A DNA stretch of 64,000 nucleotides from Halorubrum rubrum. Lineage in GTDB: Archaea; Halobacteriota; Halobacteria; Halobacteriales; Haloferacaceae. The position numbers were made by a program, and so were the translations under genes. The first letter of the stretch is position 1; the number at the start of each line of letters is the position of its first letter. This document shows, in pieces, positions 44,404-53,584 of this stretch. The notes below the pieces were generated by a model. The model saw only the letters and a list, made by a program, of their open reading frames with translations, did not search any database and was not told the DNA's origin. The stretch covers positions 19,515-83,514 of the forward strand of contig NZ_JANHDM010000015.1 in the NCBI RefSeq assembly GCF_024494685.1. Direction: 5' to 3'.

Positions 44404-45165
44404 ATGTCCGACGCGAGCGACCGAAAACGCTCGGCCGCGTCGCACTTCGGCGACCACGCCGCCGCGTACCTCGACAGCGACGTCCACCGCGCCGGCGACG
44501 ATCTCGACCGGATCGCCGGCTGGTGCGGATCGGCCGATCGGGGGCTCGACGTCGCCACCGGTGCGGGCCATACCGCGGGCGCGCTCCTCGACGCCGGCGT
44601 CGACCGAGTCGTCGCGACCGACGCCGCGCCCGCCATGGTGGCCACGGCGACGGCGGCGTTCCCCGGCCTCGAGGGCGCGATCTGTGACGCCGAGCGTCTC
44701 CCGTTCGCGGACGCGAGTTTCGACGCGGCGACCTGCCGCATCGCGGCTCACCACTTCCCGGCACCGACCGCGTTCGTCGACGAGGTCGCGCGCGTCCTCG
44801 AAGCGGGCGGGACGTTCGCCTTCGAGGACAACGTCGCGCCCGACGACGACGCCCTCGACCGGTTCCTCAACCGGGTGGAGCGGCTCCGCGACCCGACGCA
44901 CGTCCGGTCGCACCGCGTCGCCGACTGGACCGAGTGGCTCGAAGCCGCGGGGTTCTCCGTCGAGACCGCACGGGTCGTCACCAAACGCCTCCGGTACGAC
45001 GAGTGGATCGCGAACGTCGACGCGTCGGCCGAGCGCCGCGACCGAGTCGCCGCCGCGTTCGAGAACGCGCCGCCCGGCGCCGCGGAGACGTTCGATCTGA
45101 CCCGCGAGAACGGAGGGATCGAGTCGTTCGTCAACCACAAGCTGCTGGTCCGGGCGACCAGGTGA
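44404..45165 (+). CDS. Class I SAM-dependent methyltransferase
   Basis: A 253-residue methyltransferase of the UbiE/Methyltransf_11 type. The SAM site is GLDVATGAGHTAGALLDAG followed by VATDAAPAMV, ICDAERLPFADASFD and the post-motif CRIAAHHFPAP. The C-terminal half with THVRSHRVADWTEWLEAAGF is usual for small-molecule methylases. Substrate unknown. ATG 44404 begins 8 residues before the first helix; the frame extends upstream without similarity. Confidence 0.9.
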   Translation: MSDASDRKRSAASHFGDHAAAYLDSDVHRAGDDLDRIAGWCGSADRGLDVATGAGHTAGALLDAGVDRVVATDAAPAMVATATAAFPGLEGAICDAERLPFADASFDAATCRIAAHHFPAPTAFVDEVARVLEAGGTFAFEDNVAPDDDALDRFLNRVERLRDPTHVRSHRVADWTEWLEAAGFSVETARVVTKRLRYDEWIANVDASAERRDRVAAAFENAPPGAAETFDLTRENGGIESFVNHKLLVRATR

Positions 45166-45187
45166 TCGGCCGGGGGCGCTCGCCCGC

Positions 45188-47347
45188 TCAGTCGTCGTCG
45201 GCCGTCTCGCCGATCCGCGCTGGCTTGCCGATCGTCGACTCCTTCGTCGGATGGAAACACGCCGCCGCGTGGCCGGGCTCGGTCCAGGCGTCGAGTTCCG
45301 GCTCCTCCTCGCGACAGTGCTCGGTCGCCTTCGGGCAGCGCGGCGCGAACCGACACCCCTCGGTCGGTCCCTCCGGGTCGGGCGGTTCCCCGGAGAGAGC
45401 GATCCGCTCGCGGTCGCCCCGCGGGTCCGTCTCCGGGACCGCCGCGAGCAACGCCTCCGTGTACGGGTGTTTCGGGTCCGCCACGATCCGTTCCGTCGTC
45501 CCCGTCTCCACGAACCGCCCGAGGTACATGATCGAGATACGGTCGGCGATCTGCGTGAGGCTCGCGAGGTCGTGGGAGATGTACAGCACGCCGATCCCCT
45601 CGGTGTTGGCAAGCGACCGGAGGAGGTTGAGCACCTCCGCCTGGAGCGAGACGTCGAGCATCGACGCCGGCTCGTCGCAGATGAGGAATTCGGGGTCGAT
45701 GACGAGCGCCCGCGCGATCGCGACGCGCTGGCGCTGGCCGCCGGAGAGCTCGTTCGGGTACTTGTCCAGGTAGCGTTCGGCGGGAGCCATTCCGACCCGT
45801 TCGAGCGTCTCCCGAACCGCGGCGTCGCGCTCGTCGAGCCGGTAGCCGTGGATCGTGAGCGGCTCCTTCACGAGCGTCTCGACCGTCAATCGAGGGTTCA
45901 GCGACTCGTAGGGGTTCTGGAAGACGATCTGGAGGTTCTGTCTGAACGACTGGAGGTTCCCGTCCCGGTAGTGTTCGTGAGAGCGCCCGTCGAAGGTGAA
46001 GCCGCCGGCCGTCGGCTCCTCGAGCAGCGCGAGCGTCTGTCCGAGCGTTGACTTCCCGCAGCCCGACTCGCCGACGACGCCGAGTATCTCGCCGCGCGCG
46101 ACGGAGAGGGAGACGCCGTCGACGGCCCGGACGTGCGAGTCGCCGCCGTCGAGCACCTCCCGGAGGATCTCGCCGCGCCGCTCGTACCACCGGCTGAGGC
46201 TGTTCGTGAACCCCGTCACCGTCGGCGAGACGCCGTCGACGGGGAGGCGACCGAGCAGCGACTCCGAGCGCTCGTACCACGTACACAGCTCCTCGACCTC
46301 GAGAATCGCGTCATCGGAGACCGAGCGTGACCCCTCCGCACCGCCGCCCCACGTCGATGCCGTCTCGGCCTCTTCCCGCATCCGGTTCGCCCGGTCCGTG
46401 TTGTGACACGCGACGCGCTGGTTCCGGTAGGGTAGCTCCTCCAGATCGGGCGTCGTCGTCGCGCACTCATCGCTCGCGAACGGACAGCGGGGCTCGAAGA
46501 CACAGCCCGCCAGTTTCTCGTCCAGTTGCGGCGGTTTCCCCGGAACCGACACCAGCCCGTCGCCGTCGTCGTCCAGCGCGGGAAACGCGTTCTTCAAGCC
46601 CATCGTGTACGGGTTCGACGGGTTGAGAAGCAGGTTCTCGACGCGGCCCTGCTCCATCACGGTTCCGCCGTACATCACCGACATCTCGTCGCAGGTCTCC
46701 GCGATGACGCTCAGGTCGTGCGTGATGAGCAGCAACGAGCTGTCGGTCTCCTCTTGGATCTGGAGGATGTTGTCGATGATCTTGTCCTGGACGATCACGT
46801 CGAGCCCGGTGGTGGGCTCGTCCGCGATGACGAGTTTCGGATCCAGCGCGAGCGCCATCGCGATGACGACCCGCTGGCGCATCCCGTCCGAGAACTGGTG
46901 GGGGTAGTCGCCGACGCGGTCGGGGTCGAGCCCGACCGTCTCGAACAGTTCGCGGGCGCGGCGGCGAGCCTTCCGCTCGGAGACCTCCCGGTGCGTCTGG
47001 ATCGCCTGTCGGATCTGTGCGCCCACGGTCATCACCGGGTCGAGGGCGTCGATCGCCGTCTGGGGGATGAACGCGATCTCCTCCCAGAGGAGGTCCTGCC
47101 GCTCCGACGGGGTCAGCGCCCGCAGGTCCCGCCCCTCGAACTCGATCGTCCCCGCCTCGATCTCGGCGTGGTCCGGGAGGAGGCCGAGGATCGCCTTCGC
47201 GGTCGTCGACTTCCCGGACGCGGACTCCCCGGACAGCGCGTAGTTGACCCCGTCGTCGATGGTGAACGACACGTCGTTCACGCTGTGGAGCGCCCCGTCG
47301 CGGGTGTCGTATCGAACCGACAGGTCGTCCACGTCGAGGAGCGTCAT
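45188..47347 (-). CDS. Fused DppD-DppF-type ABC ATPase, orphan
   Basis: A 719-residue tandem ATPase for a peptide/nickel-type importer. The first half has Walker A GESASGKST, signature-like HQFSDGMRQRV (second Gly of the usual FSGGM replaced by Asp), Walker B LVIADEPTTGLD; a four-cysteine oligopeptide-transporter tail with CVFEPRCPFASDEC follows. The second half has GESGCGKST, ELSGGQRQRVAIA, FLICDEPASMLD and another tail CRFAPRCPKATEHC. Fused pairs are common in haloarchaea, but here no permease or binding-protein gene is adjacent on either side. Its closest relative in the window is the ATPase at 55849-57954. Confidence 0.93.
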   Translation of the reverse strand: MTLLDVDDLSVRYDTRDGALHSVNDVSFTIDDGVNYALSGESASGKSTTAKAILGLLPDHAEIEAGTIEFEGRDLRALTPSERQDLLWEEIAFIPQTAIDALDPVMTVGAQIRQAIQTHREVSERKARRRARELFETVGLDPDRVGDYPHQFSDGMRQRVVIAMALALDPKLVIADEPTTGLDVIVQDKIIDNILQIQEETDSSLLLITHDLSVIAETCDEMSVMYGGTVMEQGRVENLLLNPSNPYTMGLKNAFPALDDDGDGLVSVPGKPPQLDEKLAGCVFEPRCPFASDECATTTPDLEELPYRNQRVACHNTDRANRMREEAETASTWGGGAEGSRSVSDDAILEVEELCTWYERSESLLGRLPVDGVSPTVTGFTNSLSRWYERRGEILREVLDGGDSHVRAVDGVSLSVARGEILGVVGESGCGKSTLGQTLALLEEPTAGGFTFDGRSHEHYRDGNLQSFRQNLQIVFQNPYESLNPRLTVETLVKEPLTIHGYRLDERDAAVRETLERVGMAPAERYLDKYPNELSGGQRQRVAIARALVIDPEFLICDEPASMLDVSLQAEVLNLLRSLANTEGIGVLYISHDLASLTQIADRISIMYLGRFVETGTTERIVADPKHPYTEALLAAVPETDPRGDRERIALSGEPPDPEGPTEGCRFAPRCPKATEHCREEEPELDAWTEPGHAAACFHPTKESTIGKPARIGETADDD

Positions 47348-47715
47348 CCGCGCACCCGTCCGGGCGGTTCCACGGCGCTCGCGCTCGGCCGGCGGGAGGT
47401 GGTCGCGCTCGGTCGATCGGCGTCGTCCCCCGCGGGATCCGCCCCCTCGCGCTCGTGGCTAACCATCCCGATCGATCGTATGGATCATCTCCGTTATGAA
47501 CCCTCGGATCACGTGGGACGCCGCCACGAGGAGCGGCGCGGGAGGGGTTCATCACCGTTATGAACCCCCGGATGCTACCGCTCGGCACGATGATCGCCGA
47601 GCGACCGGCTTCCGTCCGACCGACTGAGCGACGTCGGTCGGGCATCCCCACGGCCCGCCCGAGCGCCGAGACCGACGCCGACTCGGACGGTCGAGAGCGG
47701 GGGTGCTGACGAGGC
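47348..47715. other. 368-bp divergent intergenic region
   Basis: No gene is recognised. Besides the repeats at 47487-47573 it contains GC-rich DNA of ordinary composition. It separates the orphan ATPase (minus) from the MFS gene (plus), and is where the permeases and binding protein of the ATPase would be expected if they had been lost. Confidence 0.5.
47487..47573. repeat. Imperfect direct repeat and hairpin in a promoter region
   Basis: CCGTTATGAACCCTCGGAT (within 47487-47509) recurs as CCGTTATGAACCCCCGGAT (within 47551-47573), 64 bp apart. In the second copy GGGGTTCAT (47544-47552) pairs perfectly with ATGAACCCC (47560-47568) across 7 nt. The repeats lie between the divergent fused-ATPase gene and the MFS gene and may be regulator-binding sites. 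Confidence 0.6.
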
Positions 47716-48924
47716 GTGGGACGGTCGTCGTCGGGTCGGCTGGGACGGTTCGACGCGATCGTCCTCACGTCGACGCTGTGGTTTCTGGGAAAGTTCGTCC
47801 GCTTCGCGTTCCCGCCGCTGTTCGAGCGGATCGCCGACGTGTACGAGGTGTCGACGGCGGTGCTCGGCACCGCGTTCAGCGGACTCCTCCTCGTGTACGC
47901 CGTGCTCCAGTTCCCGTCCGGGCTGCTCGCGGACCGGTTCAGCTCGGTGACCGTCATCGGCTCCGGGGCCGCGCTCGCCGCCCTCGGAGCGCTCGCGCTG
48001 GCCGTCGACGGGCCGTTCGTCCTGCTCGTCGGGGCCATGCTGACGATCGGGGCCGGAACGGGCACGCTCAAGACGGTCGGCGTGCGGCTGCTCTCGCGGG
48101 CGTACCCGCGCCGGACCGGGCGGACGCTCGGCGTGTTCGACACGTTCGGCACCTTCGGCGGCGTCGCGGCCCCCGCCGCGGTGGTCGCCTTCTCCGGACT
48201 CCCCGGCCTCCTCGGCGCCGGCTGGCGGACGACGTTCCTCGCGGCCGGGATCACGGGGGTCGCCGTGACCGCCGCGTTCGTCGCTCGGGTTCCCGAGCGC
48301 GTCTCGGACGTCGACGTCGGCGGGACGGACGCCGGAGGGATCCCATTCCGGAAGTACGCCGCGCTCTTCCGGAACCCGCGGTTCTCGGCGTTCGTCGCGG
48401 TGACCGTCCTGTTCTCGTTCGCGTACAACGCCGCGATCGCCTTCCTCCCGCTGTACCTCACGCGGGAGGCCGGGCTCGGATCGGCCACGGCGAGCCTGCT
48501 CTTCAGCGCGCTGTTCGCGGTGAGCCTCGTCCAACTGTTCACCGGCGAGATGAGCGACCGGACGGGGGAACTCCCCGTTATCGCGGTCACGCTCGGGCTC
48601 GCGACGGTCGGCCTCGGTTCGGTCGTGCTGTTGACCGGCGTCGCGGGGGCGATCCCGCTGGGCGCGGCGATCGTCTGTCTCGGCCTCGGCTCTCACGGCT
48701 ACCGCCCGGTCCGCAGCGCGTACCTGATGTCCGTCATCCCCGCGTCCGTCGCCGGCGGCAGCCTCGGGGCGGTGCGGACGCTGCTCATGGTCGCCGGGGC
48801 GTCCTCTCCGGCGCTCGTCGGGTTCCTCTCGGAGACGGCCGGGTTCGAGCCGGCGTTCTGGCTCCTCACCGCGGCGCTGGGCCTCGGAACGGTCATCTCG
48901 GTCGTCCTCTGGGCGTTTGAGTAG
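47716..48924 (+). CDS. Major facilitator superfamily permease
   Basis: A 402-residue protein starting at GTG, with twelve predicted helices. The motif between helices 2 and 3 is YAVLQFPSGLLADRFSS, and its counterpart in the second half is EMSDRTGELPV, as in MFS antiporters. The loop RVPERVSDVDVGGTDAGG separates the halves. Position before a group of carboxylic-acid enzymes on the same strand suggests uptake of an organic acid, but this is inference. Confidence 0.88.
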   Translation: MGRSSSGRLGRFDAIVLTSTLWFLGKFVRFAFPPLFERIADVYEVSTAVLGTAFSGLLLVYAVLQFPSGLLADRFSSVTVIGSGAALAALGALALAVDGPFVLLVGAMLTIGAGTGTLKTVGVRLLSRAYPRRTGRTLGVFDTFGTFGGVAAPAAVVAFSGLPGLLGAGWRTTFLAAGITGVAVTAAFVARVPERVSDVDVGGTDAGGIPFRKYAALFRNPRFSAFVAVTVLFSFAYNAAIAFLPLYLTREAGLGSATASLLFSALFAVSLVQLFTGEMSDRTGELPVIAVTLGLATVGLGSVVLLTGVAGAIPLGAAIVCLGLGSHGYRPVRSAYLMSVIPASVAGGSLGAVRTLLMVAGASSPALVGFLSETAGFEPAFWLLTAALGLGTVISVVLWAFE

Positions 48925-48997
48925 CGACCGTCGCCGACTCGCGTCGCGAGCGAACCGTCCGGGCGTTATTTCCGCGAGGGGCACGTCCGTCGCGCGT

Positions 48998-49900
48998 ATG
49001 TACGGACGTCGACGGTTGGCGGAGTCGTTGGCCGATCCGGAGATCACGATCGCTCCGGGCGTTTATGACGGGATCAGCGCGCGGCTCGTCGAACGGGAGG
49101 GGTTCGAGACCGGCTTCCTCTCCGGTGCCGGCGTCTCGAACGGCCGGCTCGCTCAGCCGGACGTGGGGTTCCTCTCGCTCCCCGAGGTGGCCGATCAGTC
49201 TCGCCAGATCACGGACGCGGTCGACATCCCGATCTGGGTCGACGCCGACACCGGATACGGGAACGCGGTGAGCGTCCACCGGACGGTCCGCACGCTGGCG
49301 AACGCGGGGGCGGCGGCGGTCATGATCGAGGACCAGGAGTGGCCGAAGCGGTGCGGCCACATGGCGGGCAAATCGGTGATCGGGTTCGATCGGGCCGTCG
49401 AGAAGGTCCGCGCGGCCGTCGCCGCACGCGACGACCACGCGCCGGATCTCCTGGTGAAAGCACGGACCGACGCCGCCGGGACCCACGGGCTCGACGAGGC
49501 GATAGCGCGGCTGAACGCGTTCGCCGACGCCGGGGCCGACGTCGTCTTCGCGGACGCGCTGACGACCGCGGAGGACATCCGGCGGGTCGCCCGCGAAGTC
49601 GACGGCGCGCACCTCTCCGTCAACATGGGGTTCGGGGTCCGCAGCCGCCCGACGACGCCGTTGATCCCGGCTCCGCGGCTCCAGGAGATGGGGGTCGACC
49701 TCGTCATCTACCCGCGGCTGATCACCGCCGCGGCGACCGCGGGGATGAAGCGGGCGCTCGCCGAACTGGAGACGGCCGTCGGGACCCGTGAGGAGTACGA
49801 GGCCCCCGACAGCGTCGTCGACTGGGACGAGTACATGGACCTCGTCGGGAAACCGGAGGTCGACCGGCTCGAACGGGAGTTCTCGACCGAGACGGAGTGA
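48998..49900 (+). CDS. Isocitrate lyase/PEP mutase family lyase (PrpB/dimethylmalate lyase-like)
   Basis: A 300-residue alpha/beta-barrel enzyme. Metal and substrate residues are in VDADTGYGN, and the catalytic loop is EDQEWPKRCGHMAGKSVI, containing the KRCGH cysteine required for C-C lyase activity; KARTDAAG and VNMGFGVRSRPTTP follow. Members cleave 2-methylisocitrate, 2,3-dimethylmalate or oxaloacetate. GTTATTT (48965-48971) lies about 27 nt before ATG 48998, suggesting a leaderless transcript. It is followed 85 bp later by a PrpF-family isomerase, a partner enzyme for this chemistry. Confidence 0.9.
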   Translation: MYGRRRLAESLADPEITIAPGVYDGISARLVEREGFETGFLSGAGVSNGRLAQPDVGFLSLPEVADQSRQITDAVDIPIWVDADTGYGNAVSVHRTVRTLANAGAAAVMIEDQEWPKRCGHMAGKSVIGFDRAVEKVRAAVAARDDHAPDLLVKARTDAAGTHGLDEAIARLNAFADAGADVVFADALTTAEDIRRVAREVDGAHLSVNMGFGVRSRPTTPLIPAPRLQEMGVDLVIYPRLITAAATAGMKRALAELETAVGTREEYEAPDSVVDWDEYMDLVGKPEVDRLEREFSTETE

Positions 49901-49985
49901 GATCCGCGCCGCGGCCGCCGAGACGACACCGAGGGCGGTCGTCGCCGGGGAAACGCCTACGTCGGTACGGGGTCACGCGGCCACC

Positions 49986-51134
49986 ATGGTCGACTCGACG
50001 CGACAGGAGTCCGTCCGCGGGAGGCTGATCCGCGGCGGCACGAGCCGGGGGCTGTACGTGACGCCGGACGAGCTGCCGCCGGCGGGAGAGCGGCGGGACG
50101 CGGCCCTGATCGAGCTGTTCGGGACCCCGGACCCGCTCCAGATCGACGGCATCGGCGGCGGTAACTCGCACACGAGCAAGGTGATGATCGTCGAGGCGGC
50201 CGATCGGCCGACCGCGGACGTCGCGTACACGTTCGGACAGGTCGGCGTCGACCGCGCGACCGTCGACTGGTCGGGTAACTGCGGTAACCTCACGAGCGGC
50301 GTCGGCGTCTTCGCGCTGCGTTCCGGGATGATCGAGCCCACGGAGCCCGAGACGACCGTGACGCTGTACAACGCCAACACGGACACGCACGTCGACCAGA
50401 CGATCCCCGTCGTCGACGGGCAGCCCGCGGTCCGCGGCGACTATCGCGTCGACGGGATCCCCGGCACCGGCGCGCGGATCGACTCGTACTTCCGGGAGCC
50501 GGAGGGGTCCCTCACCGGAGCGCTGTTCCCGACCGGGAACCGCCGCGAGACGGTGACCGTCGACGGCGACGACTACCCCGTCTCGCTGATCGACGTCGCG
50601 AACCTCAACGTGTTCCTCAGGGCGGGCGACCTCGGGCTCGACGGCACGGAACTCCCCGGAGATCTGGACGACCCCGCCCTGCTGGAGCGGCTCGAACTGA
50701 TCCGCGGGGCCGCGTGTGAACGCCTCGGCCTCGTCGAGGACCGCCGCGACGCGGCCGACGAGCGGGCGGCGGTCCCGCAGGTCGCGCTCGTCTCCGAACC
50801 GCAGTCGTTCGCGCGCTCGGGCGACGGACGCGTCGACGCGGACGACATCGACGTCACCTCCCGGATCGTGACGACGCAAACGCCGCACCACTCCTACGCG
50901 ATGACCGGCGCGATGTGTCTCGCGGCGGCGTGTCGACTCGACGGGACGATCCCGACGGAGTTCGTCCGGGACGGCGACGCCTCGGACGTGCGGATCGGCC
51001 ACCCGAAGGGAACGATCACGGTGGGCGTCGAGACGGCGACGGAGAAAGGCGAGCCGGCGGTCGAGCGCGTCCGGGTCGGTCGCACCGCGCGGCCGATCGC
51101 GGAGGGGCGCTTCCACTACCGGCCGCCGGCGTGA
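49986..51134 (+). CDS. PrpF-family isomerase (methylaconitate/methylitaconate type)
   Basis: A 382-residue protein of the PrpF (DUF453) family. RGRLIRGGTSRGLYV opens the first diaminopimelate-epimerase-like domain, HTSKVMIVEAADRP holds the conserved lysine, and WSGNCGNLTSGVGVFALRSG has the conserved cysteine; PHHSYAMTGAMCLAAA lies in the second domain. PrpF interconverts trans-2-methylaconitate and cis-2-methylaconitate; relatives isomerise methylitaconate or 4-oxalomesaconate. Neighbouring ICL/PEP-mutase and beta-decarboxylating dehydrogenase genes fit a di-/tricarboxylic acid pathway. Confidence 0.88.
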   Translation: MVDSTRQESVRGRLIRGGTSRGLYVTPDELPPAGERRDAALIELFGTPDPLQIDGIGGGNSHTSKVMIVEAADRPTADVAYTFGQVGVDRATVDWSGNCGNLTSGVGVFALRSGMIEPTEPETTVTLYNANTDTHVDQTIPVVDGQPAVRGDYRVDGIPGTGARIDSYFREPEGSLTGALFPTGNRRETVTVDGDDYPVSLIDVANLNVFLRAGDLGLDGTELPGDLDDPALLERLELIRGAACERLGLVEDRRDAADERAAVPQVALVSEPQSFARSGDGRVDADDIDVTSRIVTTQTPHHSYAMTGAMCLAAACRLDGTIPTEFVRDGDASDVRIGHPKGTITVGVETATEKGEPAVERVRVGRTARPIAEGRFHYRPPA

Positions 51135-51193
51135 CCGCCACGGCCCGTGCCGGTCGCTCGAATTCATATCAACGAAACGGTAGGTTTCAAAGG

Positions 51194-51200
51194 GTTAAAC
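51194..51200 (+). promoter_or_regulatory. TATA-like box of the tartrate/malate-type dehydrogenase gene
   Basis: GTTAAAC is centred about 28 nt before ATG 51225 and follows AGGTTTCAAAG. Confidence 0.5.
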
Positions 51201-51224
51201 ACGGATCGGTCGGATGCGTCGGTC

Positions 51225-52283
51225 ATGGACGCCTACGAGATCGCCGTGATTCCGGGCGACGGGATCGGGCCGGAAGTCGTCGACGCGGCGCTCCCGCTCG
51301 TCGCGGACGCGGCCGAGGAGGCCGGGTTCTCCTTCGAGACGACGCGGTTCGACTGGGGAACCGAGCGCTACCTCGACCGCGGCGAGATGATGCCCGACGA
51401 CGGCCTCGACCGGCTCTCGGCGTTCGACTCGATCTTCCTCGGGGCCGTCGGCCACCCGGAGGTCCCCGACCACGTGACGCTCCACGGGCTCCTGTTGCCG
51501 ATCCGCAAGGGGTTCGACCAGTACGTCTGTAAGCGCCCGAACGTCCTGTTCGAGGGGATCGAGAGCCCGCTTCGCGGGTACGGGAGCGGCGACATCGACT
51601 TCGTGGTGTACCGCGAGAACACGGAGGGCGAGTACGCCAGCGTCGGCGGCCGCGAACACCGCGGGTTCGACCACGAGACCGCGGTCCAGTCGGCGCTCTT
51701 CACCCGCCGCGGCACGGAGCGGATCGTCCGCGCCGCGTTCGAGGCCGCGGCGGCGCGGGAGGGCCACCTGACGAGCGTCACGAAGTCGAACGCGCAGGCG
51801 CACAGCATGGTGTTCTGGGACGACGTGGTGGAGGAGGTGGCGACGGAGTTCCCGTCGGTGGAGGTCGAGCGGCTCCTCGTCGACGCGGCGGCGATGGACC
51901 TGATCCGCCGCCCGCACGAGTTCGACGTCCTCGTCGCCTCGAACCTCTTCGGCGACATCCTCACCGACGTCGGGGCGCAGATCACCGGGAGCATGGGGCT
52001 CGCGCCCTCCGGAAACGTTCACCCCGACGAGTCGTCTCCTTCGATGTTCGAGCCGGTCCACGGGAGCGCGCCCGACATCGTCGGCGAGGGCGTCGCGAAT
52101 CCGCTCGCGACGGTACTCTCGTGGTCCATGCTGTTCGAGGAGCTCGGCGAGACGCGGGCCGCGGACGCGCTCTGGACCGGCGTCACGGACCAACTCGCGG
52201 ACGACGACGCCCCCCGAACCCCCGACATCGGCGGGACGGCGGGCACCGACGACGTCGTCGCGGACCTCCGATCGCGGCTGTAA
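51225..52283 (+). CDS. Beta-decarboxylating dehydrogenase (tartrate/D-malate dehydrogenase type)
   Basis: A 352-residue isocitrate/isopropylmalate dehydrogenase family enzyme. IPGDGIGPEVVDAA opens the protein, YRENTEGEYASVGGREHRG matches tartrate/D-malate dehydrogenases (TtuC/DmlA) rather than LeuB, TKSNAQ holds the catalytic Lys, and DILTDVGAQITGSMGLAPSGN gives metal aspartates and the NAD region. It oxidises and decarboxylates a 2-hydroxyacid. The ATG at 51225 fits the promoter; a start at 51147 is rejected because it lies upstream of the box. Confidence 0.88.
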   Translation: MDAYEIAVIPGDGIGPEVVDAALPLVADAAEEAGFSFETTRFDWGTERYLDRGEMMPDDGLDRLSAFDSIFLGAVGHPEVPDHVTLHGLLLPIRKGFDQYVCKRPNVLFEGIESPLRGYGSGDIDFVVYRENTEGEYASVGGREHRGFDHETAVQSALFTRRGTERIVRAAFEAAAAREGHLTSVTKSNAQAHSMVFWDDVVEEVATEFPSVEVERLLVDAAAMDLIRRPHEFDVLVASNLFGDILTDVGAQITGSMGLAPSGNVHPDESSPSMFEPVHGSAPDIVGEGVANPLATVLSWSMLFEELGETRAADALWTGVTDQLADDDAPRTPDIGGTAGTDDVVADLRSRL

Positions 52284-52352
52284 GGGAGCCGCGAGTCGGT
52301 ACGCGCCGACCCTCCACGCGCCGATCGTCGTCGCCGGCGAACGCCTCGGCCC

Positions 52353-53489
52353 TCACTCGACTCGGAACCGTTCGAGCGTCTCCGGATCGATCTCGACTCC
52401 GAGGCCCGGCCCGTCCGGGACGGGCACCGTCGTTCCCTCGTTCCGTATCGGGTCGACGGCGAGTTCCTCGCGGATGGGGTTCGGCGTGCGGTCGAACTCC
52501 AGTCGGGGCGATCCCGGCAGCGTCGCGAGCAGCTGGAGGCTCGCCGCGAGCGCGACCGCGCTCCCGAACACGTGGGGATAGGTCGCCACCCCCGCGGCGT
52601 CGGCGAACTCCGCGGCCCGGCGCGCCGACGTGAGTCCGCCCGCGCTGGTCACGTCGGGCTGGAGCACGTCGATCGCACCGGCGTTCACGACGCGGCGGAA
52701 CTCGGGAGCGAACGCCCAACACTCCCCGCCGGCGATCGGGACCCCGCTCTCCCGGTTCAGCCGCGCGTACGCCCCGACTCGCTCCGGCGGGAGCGGCTCC
52801 TCGAAGAAGCGCACGTCGAGTTCCGCGAGCCCGTCCGCCACCCGGCGAGCGGCGGGGAGGTCGTACGCGTGGTTCGCGTCGGCCATCAGCGCCACGTCGT
52901 CGCCGACGGCCTCCCGGACCGCCCGGACCAGCGCAACGTCGGCGTCCGGCCCCCAACCGAAGTGGCGCTCCGTGCCGATCTTCAGCTTGAGCGCGTCGAA
53001 CCCGGCGTCGACGTGCGACTCGGCCTCCGAGACGACCGCCGCCTCGAGGTCGGCGAACTCCTCGATCGGGGGCCAGAAGTGGCCGGTCGCGTAGGCGGGG
53101 ACCGACTCGCGACGCGCGCCGCCGAGCAGCGTCGCGACGGATCCCCCGGTCGCCTTGCCGCGGAGGTCCCACAGCGCGAGGTCGACGCCGCTCACGAGCC
53201 CGGCCGGGACCGTCGAGTGGTACGCCGACCGGAGGTCGAAGACGAGGTCCTCGTGGACCGACTCGACGGCCTGCGCGTCGCGTCCGCGGAGCAGCGGCGC
53301 GACCCGGTCGTCGATGGTCTCGCGGGTGCCGGCGATCGGCCCCCAGCACTCTCCCCAGCCGACGGCCCCGTCGGCGGTCTCCACCCGGACCAGACAGTAC
53401 TCGCGCGACGAGATCCACTTCTGGGCGTTCGCGAACCGCTCGTCGAGCTCCCGCCGGAGCGGGACGGCTTCGACGCGACGTATCTCCAT
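52353..53489 (-). CDS. Mandelate racemase/muconate-lactonizing-type enolase superfamily enzyme
   Basis: A 378-residue enolase-superfamily protein with a complete mandelate-racemase active-site set: KLKIG (the KxK base), MADANHAYD (metal Asp and Asn), FFEEPLPPE (Glu), GGECWAFAPEF (Glu) and YPHVFGSAVAL (the His of the His-Asp dyad). The N-terminal capping domain contains WGECWGP and the AHST-like loop. Family members racemise mandelate or dehydrate sugar acids such as galactarate. It is divergent from the acyl-CoA synthetase gene and convergent with the dehydrogenase. Confidence 0.9.
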   Translation of the reverse strand: MEIRRVEAVPLRRELDERFANAQKWISSREYCLVRVETADGAVGWGECWGPIAGTRETIDDRVAPLLRGRDAQAVESVHEDLVFDLRSAYHSTVPAGLVSGVDLALWDLRGKATGGSVATLLGGARRESVPAYATGHFWPPIEEFADLEAAVVSEAESHVDAGFDALKLKIGTERHFGWGPDADVALVRAVREAVGDDVALMADANHAYDLPAARRVADGLAELDVRFFEEPLPPERVGAYARLNRESGVPIAGGECWAFAPEFRRVVNAGAIDVLQPDVTSAGGLTSARRAAEFADAAGVATYPHVFGSAVALAASLQLLATLPGSPRLEFDRTPNPIREELAVDPIRNEGTTVPVPDGPGLGVEIDPETLERFRVE

Positions 53490-53514
53490 GTCTCCACGAC
53501 GTGCGCCCCGACCG

Positions 53515-53540
53515 TAATAAAGGATGATGACTATTGGGGG
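53515..53540 (+). promoter_or_regulatory. Shared 26-bp promoter element, copy 1 (before the ADP-forming synthetase)
   Basis: The element starts with the TATA-like TAATAAAG, continues GATGATGACTATTG and ends in GGGG. It matches the copy at 61899-61925 (minus strand) at 24 of 26 positions. Its first base is 70 nt before ATG 53585; the other copy is 73 nt before its ATG. Confidence 0.75.
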
Positions 53541-53584
53541 CGTTCGGGGGTACGTTGAGGCGGGTCCCTCCGAAATCGACGGGT

